Of a stretch of 64,000 nucleotides of DNA, positions 7,289 to 15,686 are shown in pieces. The stretch spans positions 1-64,000 of the forward strand of contig CATLEG010000002.1 in NCBI GenBank assembly GCA_949915775.1. The letters are read 5' to 3'. The notes beneath the pieces were generated by a model. That model was given only the letters and a program-made list of their open reading frames with translations. It ran no database searches and was not told the origin of the DNA. This DNA comes from an uncultured Candidatus Melainabacteria bacterium. Lineage in GTDB: Bacteria > Cyanobacteriota > Vampirovibrionia > Gastranaerophilales > Gastranaerophilaceae. Made by a program: the position numbers and the translations under genes. Positions within the stretch are counted from its first letter, which is position 1; every line of letters starts with the position of its first letter.

Positions 7289-8026
7289 ATGCAAGTCAGC
7301 AATAATTATTCTCAACAGAATTTTACATCAAAATTATGTCCGGTGAGACCTTTCAGAGTTAAGACAAATGCCGGAAAACTTTATATTAAAGAAGTTACAA
7401 AAAAAGAAGTTAACCAAAAGAGTTTTATTAATAATTTAGCAAAAGTGCTTGCTAAAAATATTGCATCAAACACTGAAGATCCTTCATGGAAAATTATTTT
7501 TAAACAGGATAGAGAAGGTAAACTCGTTATAGAAAATTTTAAAAGATATTTAAAAAGAAGATTGAATACAAATGATGATACATTAACGCTGCTTGTTGCA
7601 TATGATAAAAAGAAGAAAATTCAAGGGGCTTGTATGTCGTTTGGATTTGACGATGTTCCAACTTGTGAGAAATCTGTTTGTTATATTGAATCATTGGGAA
7701 TTAATCCTAAATACAGAGGGGCCGGAGTAGGGAAATTAATGGTAGAGAAAACTTTAGAGTCTGCGAAAAATATTTTTACTGATGCGTATTTAGCCAGTGA
7801 GAATTTAGCTTTAGGTTTTTATAAAAAATTGGGATTTAAAAAATTAAATCCGGCATATGAAGCGCAAAAAACAATTATAGATTTTATTGCATTAGATAGA
7901 GCAGATTATCCTGAATATGTTTCTTTATTAACTAAACCTTTGCAGCAAAACAAACCTCGATGGTATAAAGTTGCGGCAGACTTTATAAACGATTTTAATG
8001 ACGGATTAAGAATGTATTTGGAATGA
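7289..8026 (+). CDS. GNAT-family N-acetyltransferase with N-terminal extension
   Basis: Acetyl-CoA-dependent acyltransferase of unknown substrate, 245 residues. The acetyl-CoA-binding signature is SLGINPKYRGAGVGKLMVEK (residues about 132-150), followed by the C-terminal NLALGFYKKLGFKKL helix-strand of the GNAT fold. The first 30 residues (MQVSNNYSQQNFTSK...) lie outside the domain and resemble the N-termini of other unrelated proteins in this window. The 3' end overlaps the convergent regulator gene by 21 bases. The ATG has no clear SD. Confidence 0.85.
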   Translation: MQVSNNYSQQNFTSKLCPVRPFRVKTNAGKLYIKEVTKKEVNQKSFINNLAKVLAKNIASNTEDPSWKIIFKQDREGKLVIENFKRYLKRRLNTNDDTLTLLVAYDKKKKIQGACMSFGFDDVPTCEKSVCYIESLGINPKYRGAGVGKLMVEKTLESAKNIFTDAYLASENLALGFYKKLGFKKLNPAYEAQKTIIDFIALDRADYPEYVSLLTKPLQQNKPRWYKVAADFINDFNDGLRMYLE

Positions 8027-8410
8027 ACACTTTGAGCAGTGAGCTTTTGGATGAAGCATCAAATTGTCTTCTAAATCATACATTTTTTCTATTTTACAGA
8101 TTAAATTTGCACCGCATTTAGGACATTTTAGACCACCTGCACCATTAAGAATGAGTTCTTTTAAGCTATCAATTATTTCTTGAGAAATTGTATATGATGA
8201 GAAATCTTTTTCTAGTGCTTTAATTTCTTTCGGGTCGCATTTTAAAACTTTTGCTAAATTTTGACGAACAGTAACAGGAAGAAATAATTCTTTTCCTGCT
8301 TCAATATCTTCAATTAGATTTATAGGCAAATTACATTGTATCGCAAGCCCTTTTGGTGATAAACCTATTTCATCTCTTCTTTTTTGTATAAATTGTGCAA
8401 GTGTTTTCAT
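8006..8410 (-). CDS. XRE-type HTH protein with C-terminal zinc ribbon
   Basis: 134 residues from MKTLAQFIQKRRDEIGLSPK. The first ~65 residues form an XRE/Cro helix-turn-helix (GLAIQCNLPINLIEDIEAGK). The C-terminal third has CPKC and CSKC pairs, a zinc-ribbon arrangement. It probably acts as a transcription regulator or RNA/DNA-binding adaptor. The start is chosen at the ATG after AGGAGAGGGTT; this ribosome binding site is the edge of a dispersed palindromic repeat. Longer starts would translate the repeat itself. Confidence 0.75.
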   Translation of the reverse strand: MKTLAQFIQKRRDEIGLSPKGLAIQCNLPINLIEDIEAGKELFLPVTVRQNLAKVLKCDPKEIKALEKDFSSYTISQEIIDSLKELILNGAGGLKCPKCGANLICKIEKMYDLEDNLMLHPKAHCSKCSFQIHS

Positions 8411-8476
8411 AACCCTCTCCTGAATTGCTAAATTCGTTGTACTCATTAAGCAATTCTGCCCTCTCACAAAGAGAGA
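8403..8476. repeat. Dispersed palindromic repeat (CCCTCTC family), copy 2
   Basis: ACCCTCTCCTGAATTGCT ... AGCAATTCTGCCCTCTCACAAAGAGAG: the same plan as 7122-7193, with the inner inverted repeat GAATTGCT/AGCAATTC. Its left end provides the SD of the XRE gene. Confidence 0.7.
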
Positions 8477-8492
8477 TTATATATTATATAAC

Positions 8493-8524
8493 AAAAACAC
8501 CCTCTTATTACAAGAGGGTGTTTG
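8493..8524. terminator. Terminator between the XRE gene and the lipoprotein-like gene
   Basis: ACACCCTCTT / AAGAGGGTGT stem with an ATTAC loop, A-rich before and T-rich after. It would end transcription of the leftward gene whose stop is at 8534. Confidence 0.75.
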
Positions 8525-8533
8525 TTGTGATTT

Positions 8534-9475
8534 TTATTTTTTAGGATTATAAATTTCAAATTTTTTGAAATCTACTTCTCTTGAACACATCTTCATATCT
8601 TGAAAATCGTAATCAATAAGTTCCGGATTTCCATCTTCATCAAGTATAGGTTGACCTTGTTTATCTAACGCTAATTTACCGCAAATGCAAGTTCCAGGTA
8701 ATTCACCTTTTTTGAATTCGCCTTCCCATATCATATTACCATCACTGTCATATATTGTATTAATGCCAGGTTTGTCACCTCTTGCACCATTTGAACGAAT
8801 TTCTGAATATGATGGTTTCCACTGCCATTCTTCTGGTTTTGAAGTTGCATTAGTTGTATAGTGGTCAAATTTTATACCTCTGCCGGGAACATCAGAAACC
8901 ACTGTTTTCATCCATAATTTTTTAGGATTTTTAGGATCATACATATCAGTAATTCTTGTTACATATGTGTTTTGTCTTTTATTTGTTCCGATACTATCTA
9001 ATTGACCTTCATATAATTTATGGTCGTAATTGTTTTGTGCTTTATAAGATATAAGAACTACATTATCGCCAGGTTTTGGGCCGTCTAATTCCGCACCAAT
9101 ATTTAAACCTTGAGAAATTAATGAGTCATTAATTGCAAAATTAATTTCTTTAAATGGTTTTGTTACAAATATTGTATCAGGTTTGCCACAACCACCATTA
9201 TCTATAACCCATGCATATGCCCAAGCTTTTGCTTCAGACTCTGAACAAGAATCTGATTCAGCAGAACAAGATGTCATTCCGCCGGCTACACTTGCAGCCA
9301 TTACGCCTGCCATAAATGCGTTTCTTAATGCGTTTGCCGTTTTTCTAGAAACCGGCGCGCGGTCTGTATTTCTGTCTTCACGTTCACGTGTTTCTCGACT
9401 TGGCTCCATTGTATTTATAGAACCATTTCTTCCAAATTGTGTTAGGGATAAATTTTTTATTGCTTGTACCTGCAT
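8534..9475 (-). CDS. Putative lipoprotein with long N-terminal extension
   Basis: 313 residues from MQVQAIKNLSLTQFG, after a good GGAGG site. A charged, Arg-rich N-region of about 50 residues leads to a hydrophobic stretch (residues 53-69) that ends MTSC at residue 70, which resembles a lipobox. The C-terminal 240 residues are polar and include YDSDGNMIWEGEFKKGEL, similar to MORN-type repeats. I do not recognise the family. The extension before the signal is far longer than in usual lipoproteins, and its first residues match the MQV...FG pattern of other proteins here. Confidence 0.65.
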   Translation of the reverse strand: MQVQAIKNLSLTQFGRNGSINTMEPSRETREREDRNTDRAPVSRKTANALRNAFMAGVMAASVAGGMTSCSAESDSCSESEAKAWAYAWVIDNGGCGKPDTIFVTKPFKEINFAINDSLISQGLNIGAELDGPKPGDNVVLISYKAQNNYDHKLYEGQLDSIGTNKRQNTYVTRITDMYDPKNPKKLWMKTVVSDVPGRGIKFDHYTTNATSKPEEWQWKPSYSEIRSNGARGDKPGINTIYDSDGNMIWEGEFKKGELPGTCICGKLALDKQGQPILDEDGNPELIDYDFQDMKMCSREVDFKKFEIYNPKK

Positions 9476-9648
9476 TTTTAACCTCCGATTTGTACTGGCA
9501 AGTATATAAAATAAGAACATTTTTTTATTTGCTATTTGAATTATAACAAAAACATATGTTTTATTAAATTCCTTGAATTGAGTGATTTTTGGGGCTTTAC
9601 ATTTGTTAATATATTTTAAAAAGTTTTAATTATGCTAAAATAAAAGGT

Positions 9649-10416
9649 ATGAAATTTATTATTTTGCTATTAATTTTAGGTTTGTTTTGGTCAATTGTAA
9701 TTGAACCAAATATCTTGACAATAAAACATATAAATATTGAAGATGAAGAGTTAGCAGGATTAAAAATTGTTTTTGCTTCAGATTTTCATATTAAGCCGCA
9801 TGAAATGTACAGGTTAAAAAGAATTGTAAAAGCTATTAATAAACAAAATGCAGATATAGTCTTGCTTGGCGGAGATTATGTAAGCGGGCATAAAAGAAAA
9901 TCATCAATGCCCGTTGAAAAAATTGCTAAAGAACTTTCTAACATAATTTCACCCGCTTACGCAGTTGTTGGCAATCATGACGGCTGGTACGGAAAAAATG
10001 ATGTTATAAATGCTCTTGCTAGTAATGGAATAAAAGTTTTATTTAATAATAATTCCTGTTTTGATAAGTTTTGTATTGCCGGTGTTGATGATTTGCAAAC
10101 TGGTACTCCTGATATAGAAAAAGCATTAAGTAATACCAATAAACCTCTAATTCTATTGTCACATACACCTGATATAATGCCAGAAGTACCTTATGATGTG
10201 AATTTAACTCTTGCCGGACATTTGCATGGCGGTCAAATTAGATTAAATGGAGCTTTAATAACTCCTTCTAAATATGGAAAAAAATATGCAAATGGTTTTT
10301 TAAACGATAAAGGTAAAAAAGTTTATACATCAAAAGGTTTGGGAACTAGCATTTTACCTTTACGGTTTAATTGTCTGCCCGAAATTGTTGTATTTACATT
10401 TAGTCAAAATCCATAA
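9649..10416 (+). CDS. Membrane-anchored metallophosphoesterase (YkuE/calcineurin-like)
   Basis: 255 residues with an N-terminal hydrophobic helix (FIILLLILGLFWSIV), so it is probably membrane-anchored. All metal-binding motifs of the family are present: DFHIKPHE (~43), GGDYVSG (~78), GNHDGWYG (~113), LSHTPD (~170) and GHLHGGQ (~188). Relatives act on UDP-diacylglucosamine or other phosphoesters; the substrate here is unknown. A TGCTAAAAT extended -10 lies seven bases before the ATG and there is no properly spaced SD, so the mRNA may be leaderless. The 3' end overlaps the convergent HTH gene. Confidence 0.9.
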   Translation: MKFIILLLILGLFWSIVIEPNILTIKHINIEDEELAGLKIVFASDFHIKPHEMYRLKRIVKAINKQNADIVLLGGDYVSGHKRKSSMPVEKIAKELSNIISPAYAVVGNHDGWYGKNDVINALASNGIKVLFNNNSCFDKFCIAGVDDLQTGTPDIEKALSNTNKPLILLSHTPDIMPEVPYDVNLTLAGHLHGGQIRLNGALITPSKYGKKYANGFLNDKGKKVYTSKGLGTSILPLRFNCLPEIVVFTFSQNP

Positions 10417-10615
10417 GTTCTTTTAAATTTACACCCAAAACATCTGCAATAATTTTCAATTTTGATAAAGTAATATCTGTTTTTGCAGTTTCAACCATCG
10501 CTATTGTAGAGCGTGAAATACCGTTAACGTCAAGAAAATCATCCTGTTTAATATGTTTTTCTTTTCGAATTTTTTTTAAATGTTGTGCAAATTTTTTCAG
10601 ATATTCAGAATCCAT
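10400..10615 (-). CDS. Small XRE-family HTH regulator
   Basis: 71 residues from MDSEYLKKFAQHLKKIRKEK, a single Cro/CI-type helix-turn-helix (DDFLDVNGISRSTIAMVETA) with little else. The ORF can be extended upstream to 10708, but the extra residues are hydrophobic and outside the domain; the start is uncertain because no candidate has a good SD. Two copies of TCAAGAAAAATG about 46 bases apart lie in the upstream region and overlap the divergent promoter at 10714, which suggests that the protein controls itself and the 51-residue neighbour. Confidence 0.75.
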   Translation of the reverse strand: MDSEYLKKFAQHLKKIRKEKHIKQDDFLDVNGISRSTIAMVETAKTDITLSKLKIIADVLGVNLKELMDFD

Positions 10616-10713
10616 TTTGTTATTATCAATCAAACTGAGATAGAAGAAAATCAGCCATATTGACATTTTTCTTGAGTAAGATTTTGCAAATATTAATTTT
10701 ATTCCCATTTTTC

Positions 10714-10742
10714 TTGACTTATTATTAAAACTTTGGTATAAT
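10714..10742 (+). promoter_or_regulatory. Consensus promoter for the 51-residue protein
   Basis: TTGACT (10714-10719), 17-base spacer, TATAAT (10737-10742). It overlaps the upstream TCAAGAAAAATG copy read on the opposite strand, a plausible operator for the divergent XRE protein. Confidence 0.75.
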
Positions 10743-10766
10743 TGTCTTGTAGAAAGTGAGGCATGT

Positions 10767-10922
10767 ATGGAATTAAATTTGAAAAAAGAATTATTAAAAT
10801 CTCTGGAAATTACAAGACAGAGTGTTAAAAATAGTATGGAAGTAGCTATGGAAAGTTATACTGAAGTTCAATCACGCTTAGATTTGCTTACATATCTTGT
10901 GGCAAGCAATCTGGAAGATTAA
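10767..10922 (+). CDS. Small hypothetical protein, 51 residues
   Basis: Begins MELNLKKELLKSLEITRQSV and ends LLTYLVASNLED. A GTGAGG site stands seven bases upstream and a consensus promoter 25 bases upstream, so expression is likely. The sequence is predicted to be a mostly helical, amphipathic cytoplasmic protein with no Cys. I know no family. It is divergent from the small XRE gene, a layout seen for regulator/target and toxin/antitoxin pairs, but nothing in the sequence identifies it as a toxin. Confidence 0.6.
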   Translation: MELNLKKELLKSLEITRQSVKNSMEVAMESYTEVQSRLDLLTYLVASNLED

Positions 10923-11061
10923 AAATATAATTCTTATGACTATTTTCTTTTTTTGCATAATTATGTTATTATGTAAAAAACTTTAAATTTTTCGGAAACT
11001 TTTTTGTAAAAATTTCATCTTAATAACTGTGGTAGGAAAAATTAAGAGTTTTTGGAGGAAA

Positions 11062-12285
11062 ATGGTGAAAAACATTATGAGAAAAAGTATTATATTTTTT
11101 GGAACATTCTTGTTCTTATCCGGCTGGGTTATAAGAGACAATGTGTTTGCATATAGTCCAACCGATTTGTATGACAATGTGTGGAGACTTATTAACAGTA
11201 AATTTGTTGATCAGACAAATAATGATCAAAATTGGGCTAAATGGCGGCATAAGTACGATAATAAAATAGTCACTAATGAAGATGCATATGTTGCTATTAA
11301 TACTATGGTAGCAAGTTTGAATGACCCATACACAAAATTTTTAGACCCGAAAGAATTTGCGGATGAAACAAGTTCTATTAAAGGTTCTTTAAAGGGTATT
11401 GGTATTCAAATTGGTGTAAAAGACGGAAAATTAATGGTTATTGCACCTATTGAGGATACACCTGCCGAAAAAGCCGGTTTATTGGCTGATGATGAAATTC
11501 TTGAAATTGACGGAGTCAGTACAAAAGGTATTACAGTTGATAAAGCAGCCGATAAAATCAGAGGTAAAGAAGGCACTCAGGTAACATTGCTTATTAAGCG
11601 CAAAGATGTTGAACCTAAAAAATATACTATTACGCGTGCAAATATTGAAGTAAAATCTATTTCACAAAAAACGCCGGTTGAAGTGAAAGTTCCGGATGAT
11701 TTCTGTTATATTAGATTAAGTTCTTTCATAAGCAGAAATGCCGCAAGTGAGTTTGGTGCGATTTTAAACAATAATAGAAATAAGAAAGGTTTTATTATTG
11801 ACCTTCGTTCAAATCCAGGCGGGTTGTTAACAAACGCAATTTACATATCTGATATGTTCTTGGATGGAGGAACTATTGTAAGTACGGTAGATAGAGATGG
11901 GTATAAAGAAACACAGCGCGCCTCATCAGGTGTTTATACAAGAAAACCGGTAGTAGTTCTTATTAACAAAGGCTCAGCTTCAGCATCAGAAATTTTTTCA
12001 GGTGCTATGAAAGATAATCACAGAGCTGTACTCATCGGTGAACAATCTTTCGGAAAAGGTCTTGTTCAAGAAATTAATAAACTTCCTTATGAGTCAGGTA
12101 TAAATATTACAATTCAGAAATATTTAACTCCAAGTGGTACGGATATTAACAAAAAAGGAATTACACCTGATATAGAAGTAAAATTAACTGATGAAGATAT
12201 CAAAAATAAAAATGATGTACAATTAAAGAAAGCTATTGAAGTTTTAAGCAAAATGACATCAGGACAGTCATTAGCGATACAATAA
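11062..12285 (+). CDS. Carboxyl-terminal processing protease, S41 family
   Basis: Periplasmic serine protease that trims C-termini. The N-terminus has a basic stretch and a hydrophobic signal (SIIFFGTFLFLSGWVI). The PDZ domain covers residues about 90-175 (LKGIGIQIGVKDGKLMVIAP onward). The catalytic core has the Ser of GSASASEIFSG (~303) and the Lys of FGKGLVQ (~330), the expected Ser-Lys dyad. GGAGG lies 3 bases before the ATG at 11062 and 6 bases before the in-frame GTG at 11065, so the GTG may be the true start. A terminator follows the stop by 6 bases. Confidence 0.92.
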   Translation: MVKNIMRKSIIFFGTFLFLSGWVIRDNVFAYSPTDLYDNVWRLINSKFVDQTNNDQNWAKWRHKYDNKIVTNEDAYVAINTMVASLNDPYTKFLDPKEFADETSSIKGSLKGIGIQIGVKDGKLMVIAPIEDTPAEKAGLLADDEILEIDGVSTKGITVDKAADKIRGKEGTQVTLLIKRKDVEPKKYTITRANIEVKSISQKTPVEVKVPDDFCYIRLSSFISRNAASEFGAILNNNRNKKGFIIDLRSNPGGLLTNAIYISDMFLDGGTIVSTVDRDGYKETQRASSGVYTRKPVVVLINKGSASASEIFSGAMKDNHRAVLIGEQSFGKGLVQEINKLPYESGINITIQKYLTPSGTDINKKGITPDIEVKLTDEDIKNKNDVQLKKAIEVLSKMTSGQSLAIQ

Positions 12286-12291
12286 ATATAA

Positions 12292-12319
12292 GGGCGGTTA
12301 TTAAAAACCGCCTTTTATA
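12292..12319 (+). terminator. Terminator after the S41 protease
   Basis: AAGGGCGGTT / AACCGCCTTTT stem around ATTAAA, with a short T run. Confidence 0.85.
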
Positions 12320-12406
12320 TTAAGTGATGTTACAACAATTGTTAAATTATTTGTTTTTTTTGTATAAATACAATAAAATATAATTGGAGAAATTTGAGGG
12401 AAAAAG

Positions 12407-12892
12407 ATGATATTAGAACAAGAGCTTGAGGGAAAGACTTTATCTCCACAGGAAGTCAGAAGTATTTTAAAAACAGATAATAAAGAAATTGTAGAATTAT
12501 GCAAACGTGCATCAATTTTACCTAAGAAGAATAGCAAAGGGCAAACTTACTTTTCTTATGAAGAAGTAAAAAATCTTAGAAAAGTACAGGCCGCAAAAGG
12601 AGCATCTTTAGCACCTGCTAAACGCTCTACTCCTATGATGAATATTCTTTCGTCGCTTAAAGAAATGGAAAATAGTTTAAGTGACAGGATTTCAAAAGTT
12701 ATTGATGAAAAACTTGAAGGCATGGACGAAGTTGTTGTAGAACTTATTCGCTGCAAAACTGATAACGAAACTTTGAGACAAAAAATCATTGACTTGAACA
12801 AAGAAATCTATCAGCTTAAAAATGATTTAAATGCTTATAAACCTGTTGCGCTTGGGTTTTATAAGAAAAAAGAAAAAAATATCTGGGACTAG
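12407..12892 (+). CDS. Putative DNA-binding protein: MerR-like HTH plus coiled coil
   Basis: 161 residues. Residues 10-65 (LSPQEVRSILKTDNKEIVEL, then LPKKNSKGQTYFSYEEVKNL) look like a winged helix of the MerR/excisionase kind. Residues about 80-145 are strongly heptad-like and probably form a coiled coil. There is no effector domain or metal motif. It lies upstream of recA in the same direction, separated by 78 bases that include a hairpin, so it may be cotranscribed with recA. The function is unknown; a nucleoid-associated or dimeric regulatory role is an inference. Confidence 0.7.
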   Translation: MILEQELEGKTLSPQEVRSILKTDNKEIVELCKRASILPKKNSKGQTYFSYEEVKNLRKVQAAKGASLAPAKRSTPMMNILSSLKEMENSLSDRISKVIDEKLEGMDEVVVELIRCKTDNETLRQKIIDLNKEIYQLKNDLNAYKPVALGFYKKKEKNIWD

Positions 12893-12908
12893 CCAGCGTG
12901 CCGCTGGC
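12892..12908 (+). other. GC-rich hairpin overlapping a stop codon
   Basis: GCCAGCG-TGC-CGCTGGC, a perfect 7-bp stem that begins on the last base of the preceding stop codon. It has no T run, so it is more likely an attenuator, a processing site or a repeat remnant than a terminator for the recA-upstream gene. Confidence 0.5.
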
Positions 12909-12970
12909 CCCGCGACATTAGGTCTTGTATAAGTCTTAGAAACTTTGGAATTAAAAAAGGAATTAAAATA

Positions 12971-14008
12971 ATGGCAGTAAAAGATAAAGAAACTGATACA
13001 ACAAATTTGGATGACAGAAGTAAAGCTTTGAAACTTGCAATCGAAAAGATTGAAAAAGATTTCGGTAAAGGTTCTATTATGAAACTTGGCGATAAAGCTA
13101 CTGTTAACGTCGATGCAATTCCGACAGGTGCTTTATCTTTAGATGTGGCATTAGGAATAGGCGGTATCCCGCGCGGTCGTATTATTGAAATTTATGGGCC
13201 TGAAAGTTCAGGAAAAACTACACTTGCACAGCATATTGTTGCTGAATGTCAGAAAAAAGGCGGAATTGCCGCATTTGTTGATGCTGAACATGCTCTCGAT
13301 CCTGAATATGCAAGAAATTTAGGTGTTAAAGTAGATGATTTACTAATATCTCAACCGGATACAGGTGAACAAGCTCTTGATATTACAGAAGAACTTGTGC
13401 GTTCTGGAGCTGTTGATATTGTTGTTGTTGACTCTGTTGCTGCTCTTGTTCCAAAAGCTGAAATTGAAGGCTCAATGGAAGATCAGCAAATGGGCTTGCA
13501 AGCTCGTTTGATGAGCAAAGCTCTTAGAAAACTAACAGGTATTATTGGTAAAACTAACACTACTGTTATTTTTATTAACCAATTACGTATGAAAATTGGT
13601 GTTATGTATGGCAATCCTGAAACTACAACGGGTGGTAATGCATTAAAATATTATGCATCAGTTCGTATGGAAATTAAACGTACAGAAGGTGTAAAAGGCG
13701 ATGACGGTGATGTCGGCAACCATGTCAGAGTTAGAGTTTTGAAAAATAAAGTTGCTCCTCCGTTTAGAACTGCTGAATTTGATATTATTTTTGGTAAAGG
13801 TATTTGTAAAATTGGTAACATTTTGGATGTTGCAGTTAACCTTGAAATTGTAAAAAAAGCTGGTTCCTGGTTTAGTTTTAATGAAGAAAAACTGGGTCAG
13901 GGCAGAGATAAAGCACGTGATTTCTTATCAGAAAATCCTGATATTTTAAACACTATTGAAACACTGGTTCGTGAAAAACTTTCAAATAACAACAAAATAG
14001 ACTCTTAA
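12971..14008 (+). CDS. recA: Recombinase RecA
   Basis: Forms ATP-dependent filaments on single-stranded DNA for recombination and SOS induction. 345 residues, normal length. Walker [10 protein letters not shown] (~74), Walker [10 protein letters not shown] (~150), the MAW-region signature [16 protein letters not shown] and the L2 loop [18 protein letters not shown] are intact. The start follows an AAAAGGAATTAAA site. No LexA-type box could be recognised upstream. A hairpin with a following T-rich tract ends the unit. Confidence 0.98.
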   Translation: MAVKDKETDTTNLDDRSKALKLAIEKIEKDFGKGSIMKLGDKATVNVDAIPTGALSLDVALGIGGIPRGRIIEIYGPESSGKTTLAQHIVAECQKKGGIAAFVDAEHALDPEYARNLGVKVDDLLISQPDTGEQALDITEELVRSGAVDIVVVDSVAALVPKAEIEGSMEDQQMGLQARLMSKALRKLTGIIGKTNTTVIFINQLRMKIGVMYGNPETTTGGNALKYYASVRMEIKRTEGVKGDDGDVGNHVRVRVLKNKVAPPFRTAEFDIIFGKGICKIGNILDVAVNLEIVKKAGSWFSFNEEKLGQGRDKARDFLSENPDILNTIETLVREKLSNNNKIDS

Positions 14009-14027
14009 AATCTTTTCATGTATTTTT

Positions 14028-14055
14028 TAAGCGGGTTAATCCCGCTCCTTTCTTT
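14028..14055 (+). terminator. Terminator after recA
   Basis: AGCGGG-TTAA-TCCCGCT stem followed by CCTTTCTTTT. Confidence 0.65.
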
Positions 14056-14176
14056 TGCAAATTTTTACACAAAAAGAAAGTCTCATCAAATGATAAGACT
14101 TATAAATATACATTTACCCCACACTCTTTATAACATAAAAAAATAAATATGTCAATAGTTTAAATATTTGACTTTT

Positions 14177-14794
14177 TTAGTTATTAAAACTTAACAATTT
14201 AAATCCGCGTTTTTTCTTTTCCTGTTCAATATCAGGGAGTTCATAACACTTAATACAGCGTGCTTCATAGGTTTCATCTCCGCCAATCATAATTAATGGT
14301 GAATTTTTATCAGCAGGTTTTCCATCGATAAGCCTTTGAGTTCGTGTTGCATTTTCAGCACCGCATTTCATACATACCGCATGAAGTTTATCGACAGTTG
14401 TTGCAATACACATTAACTCGGGCATGCTTCCAAAAGGTTCTGCTTTAAAATCTAATTCCAAACCTGTTCCAATAACTTTTTTACCCTCTTCCATAAGTTT
14501 AGAGATAACTTTTACAATATTACTGTCAAAAAATTGAAGTTCATCAATTGCAATAACTTCATCTTCAGGCTTAACAACACTTAATATTTGTATAGCATGC
14601 TTTACTTTTATAGCATCAAGCCACAAGCCGTTTCTTGATTCAATATAATCCCCTTTTGCTCTTGTATCAATATCAGGCGAAATAACTTTTACTTTTCTTT
14701 TTGCAATAATTGAACGTCTGATTCTTCTTAAAAGTTCTTCTGTTTTACCGCAGCTCATCGGCCCTGTTATTAATTCAAAACTATACCCGTACAT
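14177..14794 (-). CDS. tdk: Thymidine kinase (type II)
   Basis: Phosphorylates thymidine for salvage. 205 residues. P-loop GPMSCGKTEELLRRIRR at residues 11-27, DELQFFD as Walker B, and a zinc site formed by CMKC (~137) and CIKC (~180). The lasso-type substrate loop near GGDETYEARC is recognisable. AAGGGGAT precedes the ATG. It is the last gene of a leftward series that starts with the ROK kinase near 22 kb, 51 bases after the TrmB gene. Confidence 0.95.
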   Translation of the reverse strand: MYGYSFELITGPMSCGKTEELLRRIRRSIIAKRKVKVISPDIDTRAKGDYIESRNGLWLDAIKVKHAIQILSVVKPEDEVIAIDELQFFDSNIVKVISKLMEEGKKVIGTGLELDFKAEPFGSMPELMCIATTVDKLHAVCMKCGAENATRTQRLIDGKPADKNSPLIMIGGDETYEARCIKCYELPDIEQEKKKRGFKLLSFNN

Positions 14795-14845
14795 ATTCTA
14801 TCCCCTTTTAATAAAATTATACTTCCCGCAAACTTTTTTTGAAAG

Positions 14846-15646
14846 TTAATGTAAAATTTTGTCACGAAGTTTTTTAAGTCCTGCTCCGTAAAAATATCTA
14901 AGTTGTTCCGGGAAATTACTTGCAATATCAATTAAATACATATCATGTGCACAAAAAGCTTTAATAAGAAATACAATTTCAGGATTTTTTGTCCACAAAA
15001 TTTCAGCACTGTTGTTGTGTTTTGAAGGTTCACTTATTCCAAAAATTCCTTCGCTGTTATCAACAGAGAGAAATATAAATTTGTCGTTATGGTAATGTTC
15101 AAACATTTGTATTCCAAAATGTTCAAATACTGTTCCGAAATTACATATAAATTCGTCGTATTTAACTATTTTCACATCCAAGCCTCGCATATAAGCATCG
15201 AGAAGATATTGTTCCAAATGTTTAAAATCCGGTGAAAACAGAGAAATATAAATACTTTTGTTTGCTGTTTGGATTAATTCTTTAGCTTTATCAAGAATTT
15301 TTGTTCTGCCAAAAATTGTTAAAACCGGTTCTGTATAAGTTTCTTCTTTTATATTAGGAAGTTTTTTGTCTAAAAAGTCTATAGTTGATTCAATTTTTCT
15401 TTTATATCTTTTAGTTAATTCTTTTGGTTTTATAGGCGTATAAGTCACCGGTTTTGTATTAGATGATAATGCAATTTGCATTGTTTCAAGAGATTTTAAA
15501 GTATCATAAGTTCTGGATTGCGGAATATTAGCTAATTTGCTGATTTCATAACCAGTTGCCGGATATTTTTTCAGAAGTGCCAGATAAACTTTTGATTGAT
15601 ACTCATTTAACCCGATTTGTTTTAATTTTTCAACTATTTCATCCAT
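14846..15646 (-). CDS. TrmB-family transcriptional regulator
   Basis: 266 residues. The N-terminal ~75 residues are the TrmB winged helix (GLNEYQSKVYLALLKKYPAT, then ISKLANIPQSRTYDTLKSLE). A linker helix and a C-terminal PLD-like sensor domain (residues ~105-260) follow. TrmB regulators are common in archaea, where they sense sugars; in bacteria they are scattered. It lies between rsmI and tdk. No SD is seen before the ATG. The ligand cannot be predicted, though a ROK kinase is encoded in the same run of genes. Confidence 0.8.
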   Translation of the reverse strand: MDEIVEKLKQIGLNEYQSKVYLALLKKYPATGYEISKLANIPQSRTYDTLKSLETMQIALSSNTKPVTYTPIKPKELTKRYKRKIESTIDFLDKKLPNIKEETYTEPVLTIFGRTKILDKAKELIQTANKSIYISLFSPDFKHLEQYLLDAYMRGLDVKIVKYDEFICNFGTVFEHFGIQMFEHYHNDKFIFLSVDNSEGIFGISEPSKHNNSAEILWTKNPEIVFLIKAFCAHDMYLIDIASNFPEQLRYFYGAGLKKLRDKILH

Positions 15647-15686
15647 AAATTAAGTTTAACGGATTTTCAAATTTTGGGCAAATTAT

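Noticed and set aside
9183-9509. 108-codon plus-strand ORF opposite the lipoprotein-like gene
   Set aside because: Shadow frame; no SD, and the minus-strand gene has a good SD and a coherent protein.
12892-12908. Terminator upstream of recA
   Set aside because: Good stem but no T run after it, so called only a hairpin.
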